Positions 14,101 to 24,389 of a stretch of DNA of 64,000 nucleotides are shown one piece after another. The stretch's first letter is position 1. The number at the start of each line of letters is the position of its first letter. The position numbers and the translations under genes were made by a program. A model generated the notes under the pieces. That model saw only the letters and a list, made by a program, of their open reading frames with translations. It was not told the DNA's origin and searched no databases. Origin of the DNA: Rotaria sp. Silwood1 (lineage: Eukaryota > Rotifera > Eurotatoria > Philodinida > Philodinidae); assembly GCA_905250075.1 (NCBI GenBank), contig CAJNOP010000183.1, forward strand, positions 280,616 to 344,615, written 5' to 3'.

Positions 14101-16989
14101 CTCCTAACATTATTAAAAAATATGTTGAAAAGAAAATGTTAAACTTTTTTCCGCTGTTATAGTTCATTTGGCAGCCTAGAACTCCCTGTGGATCTTCGCT
14201 CTATAGATGTAATTTCTTTTTGTTTGAGAGAACACGCCAGAATATAGAGTCTGACAGATCTTTTTTCTGGCTTATGTTGTGGAAATAACAATAGCAAGTT
14301 CAATATCTCAAAATAGTCTAAAAAATGAAGTGATCATGTATCTATAAGTGTTTTCTTATACAATAATAAAAACAGCTTAATTCAAAAATCAAACATTACA
14401 GATTCACATGCTGTTTCAAACAAAACAAGCAATTTTTTATGATGAAGCTCCTTTGAGAATTCTAAGATGTGCGATCAGAAGAGCATAAACAAATAAATAA
14501 GACATTCCGCTTTTTTTGAGAAAAGCCTATTTGTCAAGCGAAAAATGACAAAAATCATGTGAATGGGCAAAAAAACGAGGTACCAAACAAAAAAACCTAT
14601 ATCGTATATGAGAAAGTAAACCTCAGGCTATTTTCTCATGTACTTATGTCAAGTTTCATTTTTTTTTCTAACGAAAATTGATTTTATTTTTTTGACAGAC
14701 GAGGAATCACAATAATTTATTATTTTATTTTTCTTAGCTCTTCATAATGCATCTTCATTTGGTCATGTTGATGTAGCTACTTTATTAATAAATTATCATT
14801 CCGATGTTAATGCTCGTGATAATTGGTCGTATACACCTTTACATGAAGCAGCATCTAAAGGTCGAACTCAATTATGTTCTTTATTACTTGCTCATGGTGC
14901 AAATCCACATCTTCAAAATCAAGATAATCAAACTCCATTAGATTTAGCTACAGCTGATGATGTTAAATCATTACTATTAGATGCAATGTCAACTCCAATA
15001 ACTCCAACATCACCAACTAGTAATTGTTATCAAACAACATTAACACTTGCAACTCGTGAAACAACATCAATACTTGGTGCAGAAACTACGACTAATAGTA
15101 ATAATAATTCAAGACAACGTTTGGCATCTGCATCAAGTCTACAACAGTCAACTATCCAACGTCATCTACCGATTGGCGATGGTAGTATGAGTTTAATTAC
15201 AGATGATGAACGTCGAGAACAAGCACTTCATATGACAATGGATGAATTTTTAAGTTTATGTCAATTTCAATCAAGTCAACAACAAGATTCATTAAGAGAA
15301 TTATTCGAACGTGAACATATAACACTTGATATACTTGCTGAAATGACACATAATGATCTAAAAGATATTGGTATTGTTGCTTATGGTGAACGACATAAAT
15401 TACTCAAAGGTATTGAACGATTATATAAACAAGCAAAAGATCCATGGTCAAATATACCTGATAGAGGATCAGTTTTTATTGAACTTGATTCAAACGATCA
15501 AGAATATCGACTTGTTGAAGATGAAGTAATTTAAAAAATCTTGACATAAAAATTTAAGTTTATACAGTTTTTTTAAATTCTAGTTACAAAGTACTATTCG
15601 TGAACATAAAGATAATTGTGGTGGAATATTTACTCGTTATGTAGTATTAAAAGTAATCAAGATTTTGTGTTTTTTTTACGTTCTTTTTTTTTGAAACAGG
15701 ATTTAAGCAGAGTATTGATATAAGGTGACAGAAAACAGTTTAAAAACAACGTACTTTTGATTTTTGTTCTATAATATAACGTACCTAGCTCAAATCTAGA
15801 TAGTGATTTTAATAGCCAATAAAGTTTTCTTTTACAAAGATTTCATGGGTGAAATATGATGGTAAAGTTTTTAGAGGAACCGGACACGGTAACTTTCAAG
15901 TTTCAGAAGACTTTTTTTTAACAATATTAATTTAAAGAGAACAATATTCTTAATAAAATGAGAGATTGCTGTATTTTCTACAATTAGGAGGTTCAAATTA
16001 AGACAAAAAGAACGAAAAAAAAGACGTTTTTAAGCGACTTTTTGATAAATTACTTCGCTATCGTAGTTTATCTATGAAAACTTGATTGTCTATTAAAACT
16101 ACAATTTACATTCAATCCAAATACGTTTTTATTAAGCTTTATTTCACCACCACACGATCACAAACAGTCTATCGGTATCGTCTCAATATATGAAATACTT
16201 CCGAAGATTACGTAAAACAATGATAAAAAAGTGTATCCCAAGATAGATAGAATAAAACAGTTTCTGCGTTATAAGCAAGAGCAGTTACATCGTGTTTTAT
16301 AATTTATTTCCGCAAGGATTGCCCTAACAGCTTTTATTTTTTATTTCAAATTAGATTGAAAAAATTCGTAATCGACGTTTATGGGATCGTTATTGTCATC
16401 GTCGAAATGAAATTCAAGATGATAATAATGGTCATGAAAATGAACGTTTACTTTTTCATGGTTCACCTTTTCTTCATTCAATTATGCATAAAGGTTTTGA
16501 TGAAAGACATGCATCTATAAGTGGAATGTTTGGTTAGTTGAACTATTTTTATTTATATCTTTCAATGACAGAAATATTTGTTTCTTATGTCCTGTAGGTG
16601 CAGGAATATATTTTGCAGAAAACTCTTCAAAATCAAATCAATATGTTTATGGTATAGGTGGTGGAAATGGATGTACATTACATAAAGACAAATCATGTTA
16701 TTTATGTTCAAGGTAAAACAAAAATGAAATTTTTCGTCTTAGTATTTTATTTAAATGAAATGTTTTTAGACAAATGCTATTGTGTCGTGTTTGTCTTGGA
16801 CGATCATTTTTACAATTTAGTGCATCAAAATTAGCTCATGCACCACCTGGTCATCATTCAGTTATAGGTCGACCAACACAAGGTGGTCTGGCTTATCCCG
16901 AATATGTTATTTATCGTGGTGAACAAGCTTATCCTGAATACTGTATTACATATAATCTTTTAAATCCAGTGAATAACGACAATGAATAA
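8144..16989 (+). CDS. TNKS: Tankyrase, complete (poly-ADP-ribose polymerase with ankyrin and SAM domains)
   Basis: Tankyrase poly-ADP-ribosylates partners bound by its ankyrin clusters and polymerises through its SAM domain. Coding exons: 8144-8282, 9281-9505, 9568-9663, 9728-9840, 9907-9928, 9986-10065, 10587-10617, 10668-10696, 10752-10938, 10993-11114, 11164-11258, 11929-12007, 12066-12240, 12295-12392, 12458-12608, 12680-12704, 12760-13121, 13178-13261, 14738-15525, 15584-15652, 16355-16532, 16598-16712, 16770-16989. That gives 1160 aa, close to human TNKS2. Five ankyrin clusters carry the typical GRxSTPLHxAAGYN and GGLxPLHN words. A Ser/Thr/Asn-rich linker precedes the SAM domain ([18 protein letters not shown]) and the catalytic domain ([33 protein letters not shown]). 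The zinc ligands C-H-C-C are kept ([13 protein letters not shown]). There is no N-terminal HPS-like tract, as in TNKS2. The start [16 protein letters not shown] lies two bases after a splice-acceptor-like ATTATTAG. Confidence 0.96.
11282..11886. mobile_element. MITE with TIRs and TA target site in a tankyrase intron
   Basis: The intron 11259-11928 is almost filled by this ~605-bp element. Its left end (GTGAATAAAAGTCTCTCGTT) is matched, inverted, by its right end (read inward: ATGAATAATAGTCTTTCACT). The similarity continues for about 60 bases (CTTGTATC, then CTACT). TA dinucleotides flank both ends (11280-11281 and 11887-11888). There is no coding capacity. This looks like a non-autonomous Tc1/mariner-type element; the arms are clearly diverged, so it is not young. 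Confidence 0.6.
13530..14110 (+). repeat. Dispersed repeat, copy A (tankyrase intron 18)
   Basis: Within the 1.48-kb intron 13262-14737 lies a stretch that matches, with many differences, 15745-16140 in another tankyrase intron. Shared words in order include GATAGTGATTTTAATAG then CAATGGAGTTTTCT, TTTTCTATGACC against TTTTCTACAATT, and later the block around 14015-14100 ending AATCACGATCTGGATTTGAA. No ORF or terminal repeat was seen. The rest of the intron shows nothing recognisable. Confidence 0.55.
15745..16140 (+). repeat. Dispersed repeat, copy B (tankyrase intron 20)
   Basis: This is the same unit as 13530-14110, in the same orientation but shorter. It reads GATAGTGATTTTAATAG then CCAATAAAGTTTTCT, continues through TTGCTGTATTTTCTACAATT, and ends CATTCAATCCAAATACG. 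Internal indels separate the copies, which suggests an old duplication or two insertions of one family. Confidence 0.55.
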
Positions 16990-17067
16990 ATGTTTTTTTT
17001 TTCTCGATATTGTATAAAGACTAAATTTAAAATATATGTAACAGAAGGGGCGATGTGTTTTTTTTCG

Positions 17068-17073
17068 AATAAA
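17068..17073 (+). terminator. Poly(A) signal after tankyrase
   Basis: An AATAAA lies about 80 bases past the tankyrase stop and only ~20 bases before the stop of the convergent gene, so the two 3' UTRs probably overlap. Confidence 0.55.
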
Positions 17074-17094
17074 GGCAGCTGTTTCACTTTTATG

Positions 17095-17835
17095 TTAAAA
17101 TGAATTGTGACGTTCATGTAGAATTCCAAACTCCACTCTCGAAGGATTTTGTTCTTCATCCTCGAATTGTAACGGTTCTAATTTGATATGTTCAATAGGT
17201 GCTGCTGGAAGAGTAACAAGAGTTTGAAGAATACTATATGTATGTATGTCATCAGGTGATGTTGACGATGTTTGATTAGTACGCATTTTTTGTACAATAT
17301 TGTCAACTTCCATTAATGCCATTGCAAGTCCAGCTTTAAATTTTCGTTTACGGAATGTAAAAATAATCTGTGAACAGCCAAGAAATATGAAGACAACGAT
17401 ATACAATGTAAGAATAAGAAAATGAGTACGATATGCATTAAAATTAACACAAGCAGTTATTGCTGCTGTATTATTCTTATGTTCACATTTTTCATAATGA
17501 TATGATTCTGAACCTAAATGTTCTGAACAAATTATAGCACATATTCTATATTGTCCTTCATCTAAATGTTTTAATTCAAGTGAATTTCTCCAAAACGTTA
17601 AATTTTGTTCTTCCATAAAATACGGTTTTTCACGATTACGACAAATTGCAAATTTATAAGCTTGACATGATCGTTGATAAGCTTCGCGAGCTATTTCAAA
17701 TTGTACAGTAGCCGAGTGAGCATCATGTATACGAGCACGAAGATAAAATGGATTTTCAACTATAATTTCTTTACTACTTCCTAAGATTTGAGTAGAATAT
17801 GTAAGTATAAAAATCATAAGTAACACCATCATCAT
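17095..17835 (-). CDS. Single-pass type I membrane protein, unknown function
   Basis: An intronless ORF of 246 aa. Residues 1-20 form a signal peptide (MMMVLLMIFILTYSTQILGS). The ectodomain of ~115 residues has several cysteines (KFAICR, YRICAIICSE, CEH, CVNF) and two candidate N-glycosylation sites (NLT, NNT). The pattern LKHLDEGQYRICAI resembles the last strands of a fibronectin type III fold, which is only a guess. A transmembrane helix follows at about residues 138-160 (LILTLYIVVFIFLGCSQIIF), stopped by RKRKFK, then a ~80-residue cytoplasmic tail rich in Ser, Thr, Pro and Glu. The gene converges on tankyrase with only 105 bases between stop codons. I do not recognise the family; receptor or adhesion roles would be speculation. 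Confidence 0.75.
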   Translation of the reverse strand: MMMVLLMIFILTYSTQILGSSKEIIVENPFYLRARIHDAHSATVQFEIAREAYQRSCQAYKFAICRNREKPYFMEEQNLTFWRNSLELKHLDEGQYRICAIICSEHLGSESYHYEKCEHKNNTAAITACVNFNAYRTHFLILTLYIVVFIFLGCSQIIFTFRKRKFKAGLAMALMEVDNIVQKMRTNQTSSTSPDDIHTYSILQTLVTLPAAPIEHIKLEPLQFEDEEQNPSRVEFGILHERHNSF

Positions 17836-18698
17836 TCAATTGTTTTTGTTTTTCTTTGCTACATCGACAGACAACCAACTAATATACAAGTAATATATCT
17901 ATTTTTGCTATGATAAATAAGATATACATTTGCACTGTAGAGGAAAATAATTCATTATTTTTTTTCTCTCTGTTTTTTTTTGCCCTATCCTACTCGCTAT
18001 ATTCTTATTCATGCTATTATCTAGCATAGACAGAAGAACAAAAAGACGATAGAGAAAGTAGCCAAAACTTCGCTTTACTACAAAAAAAAATTTTCAGATA
18101 ATTACTTTATTTTAATCAAAAGACTCGGTTCTTTTTTGTCGAACATTGATAAAGTAACATTTATAGTTCATATCGATAAGACATGATATCCAAGAAAAAG
18201 AAAAATCTTCTTTAAAGTAGAACACTTGACCTTACTCAAGAATTCTACTGTTAGATCAATAATGAAAAATATTATTGTAGTTTTATAACAATATCTTGTT
18301 GTTTACAACTGAAACGTTTTAAGTATATAGAATAACAAGAGACATTAATTTCTATTATAAGTTTGAGACTGGACAATAGAAGTATAAGCATCTAATAATA
18401 ATATAATTTAGATGTACTCTTTATGTTTTCCATAGAGAAACAGATAACATGTGCAACTGATTAATAATCAAAATTCTTTATTAAATTCAAAAGTCACACT
18501 TTAAAGCATGATTATCTATGTTTGCTATATGAATATAAACTATGCATGCACCATCCTTCATTAATCACGAAAAAAATCCACTTGATTGAAATATAATGAT
18601 GAGATTATAGTGTGTTTTTTGTTAAGTTAGATGTCATATGAACCATTTGATATATACATATATTTAAATAATTCGTATTTGTTTTCAATTTTATAATA
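17836..18698. other. Intergenic, no gene seen
   Basis: About 860 bases upstream of the membrane-protein gene and downstream of the small ORF at 18699. It is AT-rich, with no long ORF and no repeat structure that I could recognise. It probably contains the promoter of the 17835 gene. Confidence 0.5.
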
Positions 18699-18950
18699 CT
18701 ATTCATCTAATTTTTTGGCTCGCTCATGTTTTTTCATTTTAGCAGCCACTTGACGATTATCTTTTTCTTCTAATAGTTTAGCTTGTTTAAAACTATTTGT
18801 TTGATGAATTGCATCTAATTCCGATGGTGTTAAGGAACCACGATGAGATGGATCATAGGTAATACCTGAATCAATACCAGCATTGATACTATTTCCCTGT
18901 CCATTCGAAGAATCAATAGCATGACGATCACTTGAAGCTTTGTTTGACAT
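18699..18950 (-). CDS. Small polar protein, unrecognised
   Basis: An 83-aa ORF starting MSNKASSDRHAIDSS; eight more upstream codons (MNKILCII, from 18974) are possible but look like leader sequence. The protein is hydrophilic. The N-terminal half is Ser/Asn/Gly-rich. A middle segment SLTPSELDAIHQTNSF precedes a strongly charged, helical C-terminus (LLEEKDNRQVAAKMKKHERA). The composition is unlike a random AT-rich ORF, which here tends to be rich in Phe, Ile, Leu and Lys, so I think it is real. No domain or family is recognised, and an upstream non-coding exon is possible. Confidence 0.5.
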   Translation of the reverse strand: MSNKASSDRHAIDSSNGQGNSINAGIDSGITYDPSHRGSLTPSELDAIHQTNSFKQAKLLEEKDNRQVAAKMKKHERAKKLDE

Positions 18951-18974
18951 AATAATGCACAATATTTTATTCAC

Positions 18975-21900
18975 ACAACAATAATTGTAATAACAAATAA
19001 TTGCTTTATATGTAAGCTCGTACTTTTAATTCTGTTACCTTTGATAAACAAGAAAAATATATGTATAGGATAATGATAAAAAACAAATACTACTCTGTGA
19101 TCTCAATGAATATGAAAAACGTTCTCATCTCATGTACGCATTACTGTTATTACTTTTACTGTTGAAAAACATTTTTCTCTCTCCATTCGATTGACAACGT
19201 CGACATCCACGTATTCACTGGCTGATGTCTACAGAAAGAAAAAAAAAACAGAAGAACAATAAGATAAGAACGAGCAAGCTTCCTCGTTTTATTTTCGTTA
19301 AATGCACATCTACGACATGCAAGTAAATGACGTTTCATCGTTCTCCAGGGCTTCTAACAGTATGACAGGCAACTAAAAAGAAAATGTTAAAGATACACAA
19401 ATGAGTACGATGCAAAGAATGACGTATGAAGAAATATTAACCAATAATCGAGAAAAAGAAACAAGTTTTGTTTTGAGTTCAAAAAATATTATTGCTATAA
19501 TATTACAATTAAAGGAAAGTCATAATAAAAAAAAGTGCGCAGTTCATGTATATATTTTTAGCAGTACAAAAAGATAAAACATTTAGTTTATTTGTATGTA
19601 ATTGAAGATTATTTTATCAATGTGTTTTGATTAATAAGTTTTTTGTGTTATGTATTGAAACAATATTTACAAACAGTTGTTCTTGCCTTGTTGAATCTAT
19701 ATTTAGTCCTACAGAAAGAGAAGAATGTAGGTATACAGCATATAAGGACGAATTGTTTATCATAACAATCATTGTATAATTAATAGAGCACTGCGCAAAG
19801 TCGACCTTGTTGACTCCAAGTATCTCCGTATTATCTGTTGGAGTTCGACCTCGAGAAAAGTTTAAAAATACTTTTGACTAATGTATATACTTCTTTTTTT
19901 GGGATACTTGCTAATGAGAATGTTTCTCTGATGTTTTCTTTTTTTTTTTTTGAAACTTATTTTTGGATCCACAAAGTAGTGTGTTTGTTTTTTATTACAT
20001 AACATATGAAATATAACTTTTATACTATGTTAAAGTAAAAATATTCGGCTGTTTTTATTAATGTAAATACGAATTCGAAAATATTCTTTTTAATGACGAA
20101 GTCGATGTCGAGTTTCCGAATTCGATCTAGAACTCCAATTAAATATTGTTTTTTTTGTGTGAGTTATAAATAGACTGTTGCACACCATTGGAAAATGAAT
20201 CATAAATGGTATAAATTGTTATTCACATACAGGCATATCTACACGATCTATTGTTTTCTAATATTTAAAATCAGCGAAGAAAAAATAAAAATACATAATC
20301 TAAGCATAACTCGACCAAACTATTAAAATGTCATTGTGATTTCTGGATTTTTGAATTCAAATGAAGAGTATAAAAATATCGGTAAATAAATGTAAACATT
20401 TATACATATGATAATATGATCAATGTATTCTGGCTTTATAACTATTTATTAATGATGTTTTAGCGATATTTTTGAAAGGAAAATCTTTTACTTGAACAAT
20501 CTTTTTTCTATCACAACCAAAGCAAATCATCTAATACGATCTAGTCAGTAACTAAAGTCGAATGTGTTCAAGCAAAAATCATCAATATTTTTACTATGAT
20601 TAAGGCATATCAATTTAAAATATCAATCTATAAGCTATATATGCTTTTTTGTGAAAATTTCGCAACAAAGGTCTTGTATTCTCTTGTTTGTCCTTAACCC
20701 TTAAAAGCCCGAGGGGTTTTTCTAGCAACAGATTGAAGACAACCATAAAAATAGAGCTGATGCGCCCTCAGTATGCTCATACTATAGGAAAAACGAAGTA
20801 CCTTGTTCTTCCTCTAGAGTTACACAACGTCCTTTAGCAGAAATCTTGGATCTTGAAAAAACTGGAAGGAAAGGAATTTCGATCTGAAATTTCGCCCTTA
20901 ATCAGTTTATATGATCCTGAAATTTTCCTGAAATTTTCATTCAAAACGGATGCTTTATTATTGAGATATTGGACGCAGAAAAAAATCGGCAATATTTTGC
21001 AAAAAACTCACAAAATCCGGCTTCTCTTCAACATGCCGTATTTTCAAAAGTAAACAACAGCTATTCCTGAAAATTTCAGGGCAATCTAAATAGCCTATCA
21101 GCTATTTATGAGCAAAGTTTCAAGTCAAAATCCCTTTGCTTCGATTTTGTCTTGAGGCAGAATATCCCATAGAAGAAACATTTTCTTTATGATAATGTCC
21201 TGCGTTAGTGGAATGGTTTAAAATTTACAAGATGATTTCTTTAGATGCCCTAACACTATGTTTAACAATATCACTTAAAAAAACCAAAGCCGTACGTCGC
21301 TTATATGAATAAAAGAAACTTCAGAAAAGAAAAGTGGTGCTAAAAAAATTACGAGTCGTAAAAGGTTCATTGTTCGGTTTACGAGTCACTTGAGAATTAT
21401 ATTTTCATCTCTGTTTGATCACTAAGGTCATGTCAGTTCGAAAAAATGTTGATTTTTGCATATAAGCTCTTGTAGTGGAATTTATTGGAATTATTCTAAT
21501 GTCCTTTGGAAGGGACATTGGGCTCTTAAGGGTTAATCGTAGGTCAATGCTGATATAGTTCTGTAATTTACACTTTATAGCTTAAAAACATTAGCGTTCA
21601 ACCTATTCGACTAGATTGTATTATTTTTTAGTTTCCATCAAAGTTGTAGTTTTATTCAAAATTTTGTTCAGTTACCATACTGTCTAAATAATATAGCTAA
21701 TCAAATTGAGTTTCTTATTGTGGACTACTGTAAAACCAATTATGTATAAAAGAATGAGAAAAAATTATTTCAGCATTATCTTTTGTTGTAATAGTTAATC
21801 ATTTAAAGTTTATATTTATGGGAACTATTGGTTCATCAAATCAACTTGCAAGAAACTTATCAAGTTGCTCAATTGATGGATTCTTAATATAATATGATTT

Positions 21901-24389
21901 TTATATTAGTTGTTTTGAGAGAGATTTTAACATTGAATATTATTTGTTAAATATTTGCTCCTGTAACATAAATTAGAAACAGCGAGTAAACTGTTACTCA
22001 TAAAAGGGAAAAGCAAAAAATAGTCGAGAAATTCATAAAAAAAGAATAATTTAGAAGGAGCATATATTTTTCTGATACACATAGCATGTGAATTAGATTT
22101 TTCTTTTTAAATCAAAATTTCTAGATACACAGATTTTTATAAAATTGTATTAAAATTAATTTTGATAGAAAAGTGAAATTAAGAATAACCTCCAATACAA
22201 TAGTATTTGCCGAAATCTCAAGTCATAGTTTTCTATTCAGAAATATTGTAGAAAATTCAGGTTTTCCATGTTGAAAGAGTAAAGTCTGAGTTCCCAAAAA
22301 CAACCTAGGAAAAAATTTTTCGAAATCAACTTTGAATAAACAAGTTTTTCATTAATTTCAAAAAACCTAGTCATCCAACTTAAGTAATAGTTTCCAGATA
22401 ATGAACGTATTTCCCTTGTTGTATTAAAAACTATTTTCTTAAACATCATGCAAATTTCTCTACAAATTCCGATTAATTTAAAGATTTATCTCAATGTTCT
22501 ATCTATCTCATGTAAAGTAGTGCTTTCTATCAAAACAACGATGTTTTATTTACTTTTAAAGAATTCCTGAGAAACTTTCTAAAGTATGAAAGTCAACAAA
22601 GTTTTATAAAAACTACTTTCTCATCTATTTGATTTTCAAGGAAAAAATTTTTCTTCAGACTTAAGAAACAATGTAAGGAAAACAATATGTTGCAAGAGCT
22701 CTTTTGAAGATGTTTTATATCGAACTTGTTTTTCATTCGAAATAAATACCAGAAAATTTTTTTCTTATGTTTTGGAAATGCATACTATGCTCTTTCAATA
22801 GAAAAACAATAGACTTTCTACAATATTACTAATAGAGACGGAGATAGGTCGAGAGAAATTAATTAACATGTCACTTGTACTCAATATTATGCAGTCAAGC
22901 AACTGTTAAAAGAGAGTGTTCGGCAGCAGATCAAGTTATCAATCATAGAAGATCTAATTTAGGTCTAACCACTATCTTACAAAGGCATGACAAGGCAGCG
23001 AAAAAAAAATAAAAGTTGGGATGGGAAACAAAATATTCTTCCCATTTCGCCTCCGAATCCTAAGTGGAGAAGCATTGATCGAGATTTCAGATATTATTGT
23101 TGCATTGTACATGAAAGCATTTTCAGGATGTGATATGGGTTGAGAGTGCAAGAGAAAACATCCACCCTTGTATTATAAATTTTTCGACTATTGTGAACAT
23201 CGACCAAGTTTCGTAGATCCTTCTCGAAGTAGTGACCTACTCATAATAACATAACTATTATGGTCATCATTTGAGTTCAAATAAAGACATTATTATCGCA
23301 AAGTAAACATAATATTGCATTCATAATTTCAATAAATGGCTAACAAGCGAGCATCTCTTAATACTTATGATGACAGCTCTGTTTGAAAACTTATGAAAAA
23401 CTGAATCTTATCGCTTTCTAACGACTATTGGTCAATATTTCACGCATAAAACATTGGGTTTCAATGCAATATCAAATGTTTGTAACTATCATGGGATCGA
23501 AGTTTTAATTATATTTTACCATTCATGTGTCTTGTTAAGTTTTTACTATAACTAGAAAACTTTGCACATGCGAATGTAAATAGAATAGGGTTGTGTAGAG
23601 TACTAGGACGAAACATATTCAATGGGATAGAATATTAAAGTCCAACTTTATAGAATTTCTCTCTGATAAGATGGTGCACTATGATGATAAAAATAATGTT
23701 GATATCCGTCTGTATGCCATCTTTAAGCAAGAACTCAAAATAAAAAACGAGCCTTTTATTTTTCTCCACTCTGAGTAACAAAAATAGTAAATATTTGATA
23801 AAAAGTGCTACACCTAACAATGAAAGTCAATCTTATCTTAAAACAAAAGGGTTAATGTTCTCGAAAATATTGAAATTCTTTTAGTCTGTTAACGTTTATG
23901 TCATCTTAGTATATTACTTTCGAAATGTTTATAATCTTCATATAAACTTTAACTACATCTTCAATCAGACATTTGATTAAACTTCCTTGAGTGTAGCTAA
24001 CAGTCATATTAAATCATGGATCGACTTACGGACATTCTGGCTCATCGTATTGTATATTGCGGTAGGAAATAGTGTTTGTTCAAAGAACACGTTCAAAAAA
24101 AGTGCACAAGACTTTTTATTCTAAAAAGATTTGAAAGTATATTATATATTACAATTAAGCTAAACTATTGCTACACGTGAACAAAATGAATTCATAATCT
24201 TGCATAGATCGCTATTCTCAATCTTTATGCAAACGAAGATGAAGAATCTCATAAGACATTCTTTGTTGTCACATCTGTTTTAAAGAAGGAAAAACATTTC
24301 TTCTATTTTGTATTTCATAATGAATACTTTTTTTCAGAGCTATACTCACATTCATCTACTTTGAAACTAATCACAACCATTTGGCATAA
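18975..24389. other. Gene-poor 5.4 kb with one transposon
   Basis: No ORF here resembles a known protein or joins plausible exons. Reading frames of 60-90 codons are low-complexity AT-rich translations. The only structured part is the TTAA-flanked element at 20698-21532. The last kilobase presumably contains the promoter of the RTA1-like gene. Confidence 0.5.
20698..21532. mobile_element. piggyBac-like non-autonomous element (TTAA)
   Basis: An 835-bp element bounded by TTAA on both sides (20694-20697 and 21533-21536). It begins CCCTTAAAAGCCC, and its right end read inward is CCCTTAAGAGCCC: a 13-bp terminal inverted repeat with one mismatch. Terminal CCC/GGG next to a TTAA target is the hallmark of piggyBac-type transposons. 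No transposase is encoded; the longest internal ORF (66 codons) has no recognisable motif. It is therefore a MITE-like derivative that would need a transposase from elsewhere. Confidence 0.72.

Noticed and set aside
19795-19860. Weak inverted repeat around GTCGACCTTGTTGACTCC
   Set aside because: Pairing is imperfect and short, without target duplications or a longer element around it.
18975-24389. Possibility of a hidden gene in the 5.4-kb gene-poor stretch
   Set aside because: No series of ORFs with conserved motifs could be joined across GT-AG boundaries in either direction.
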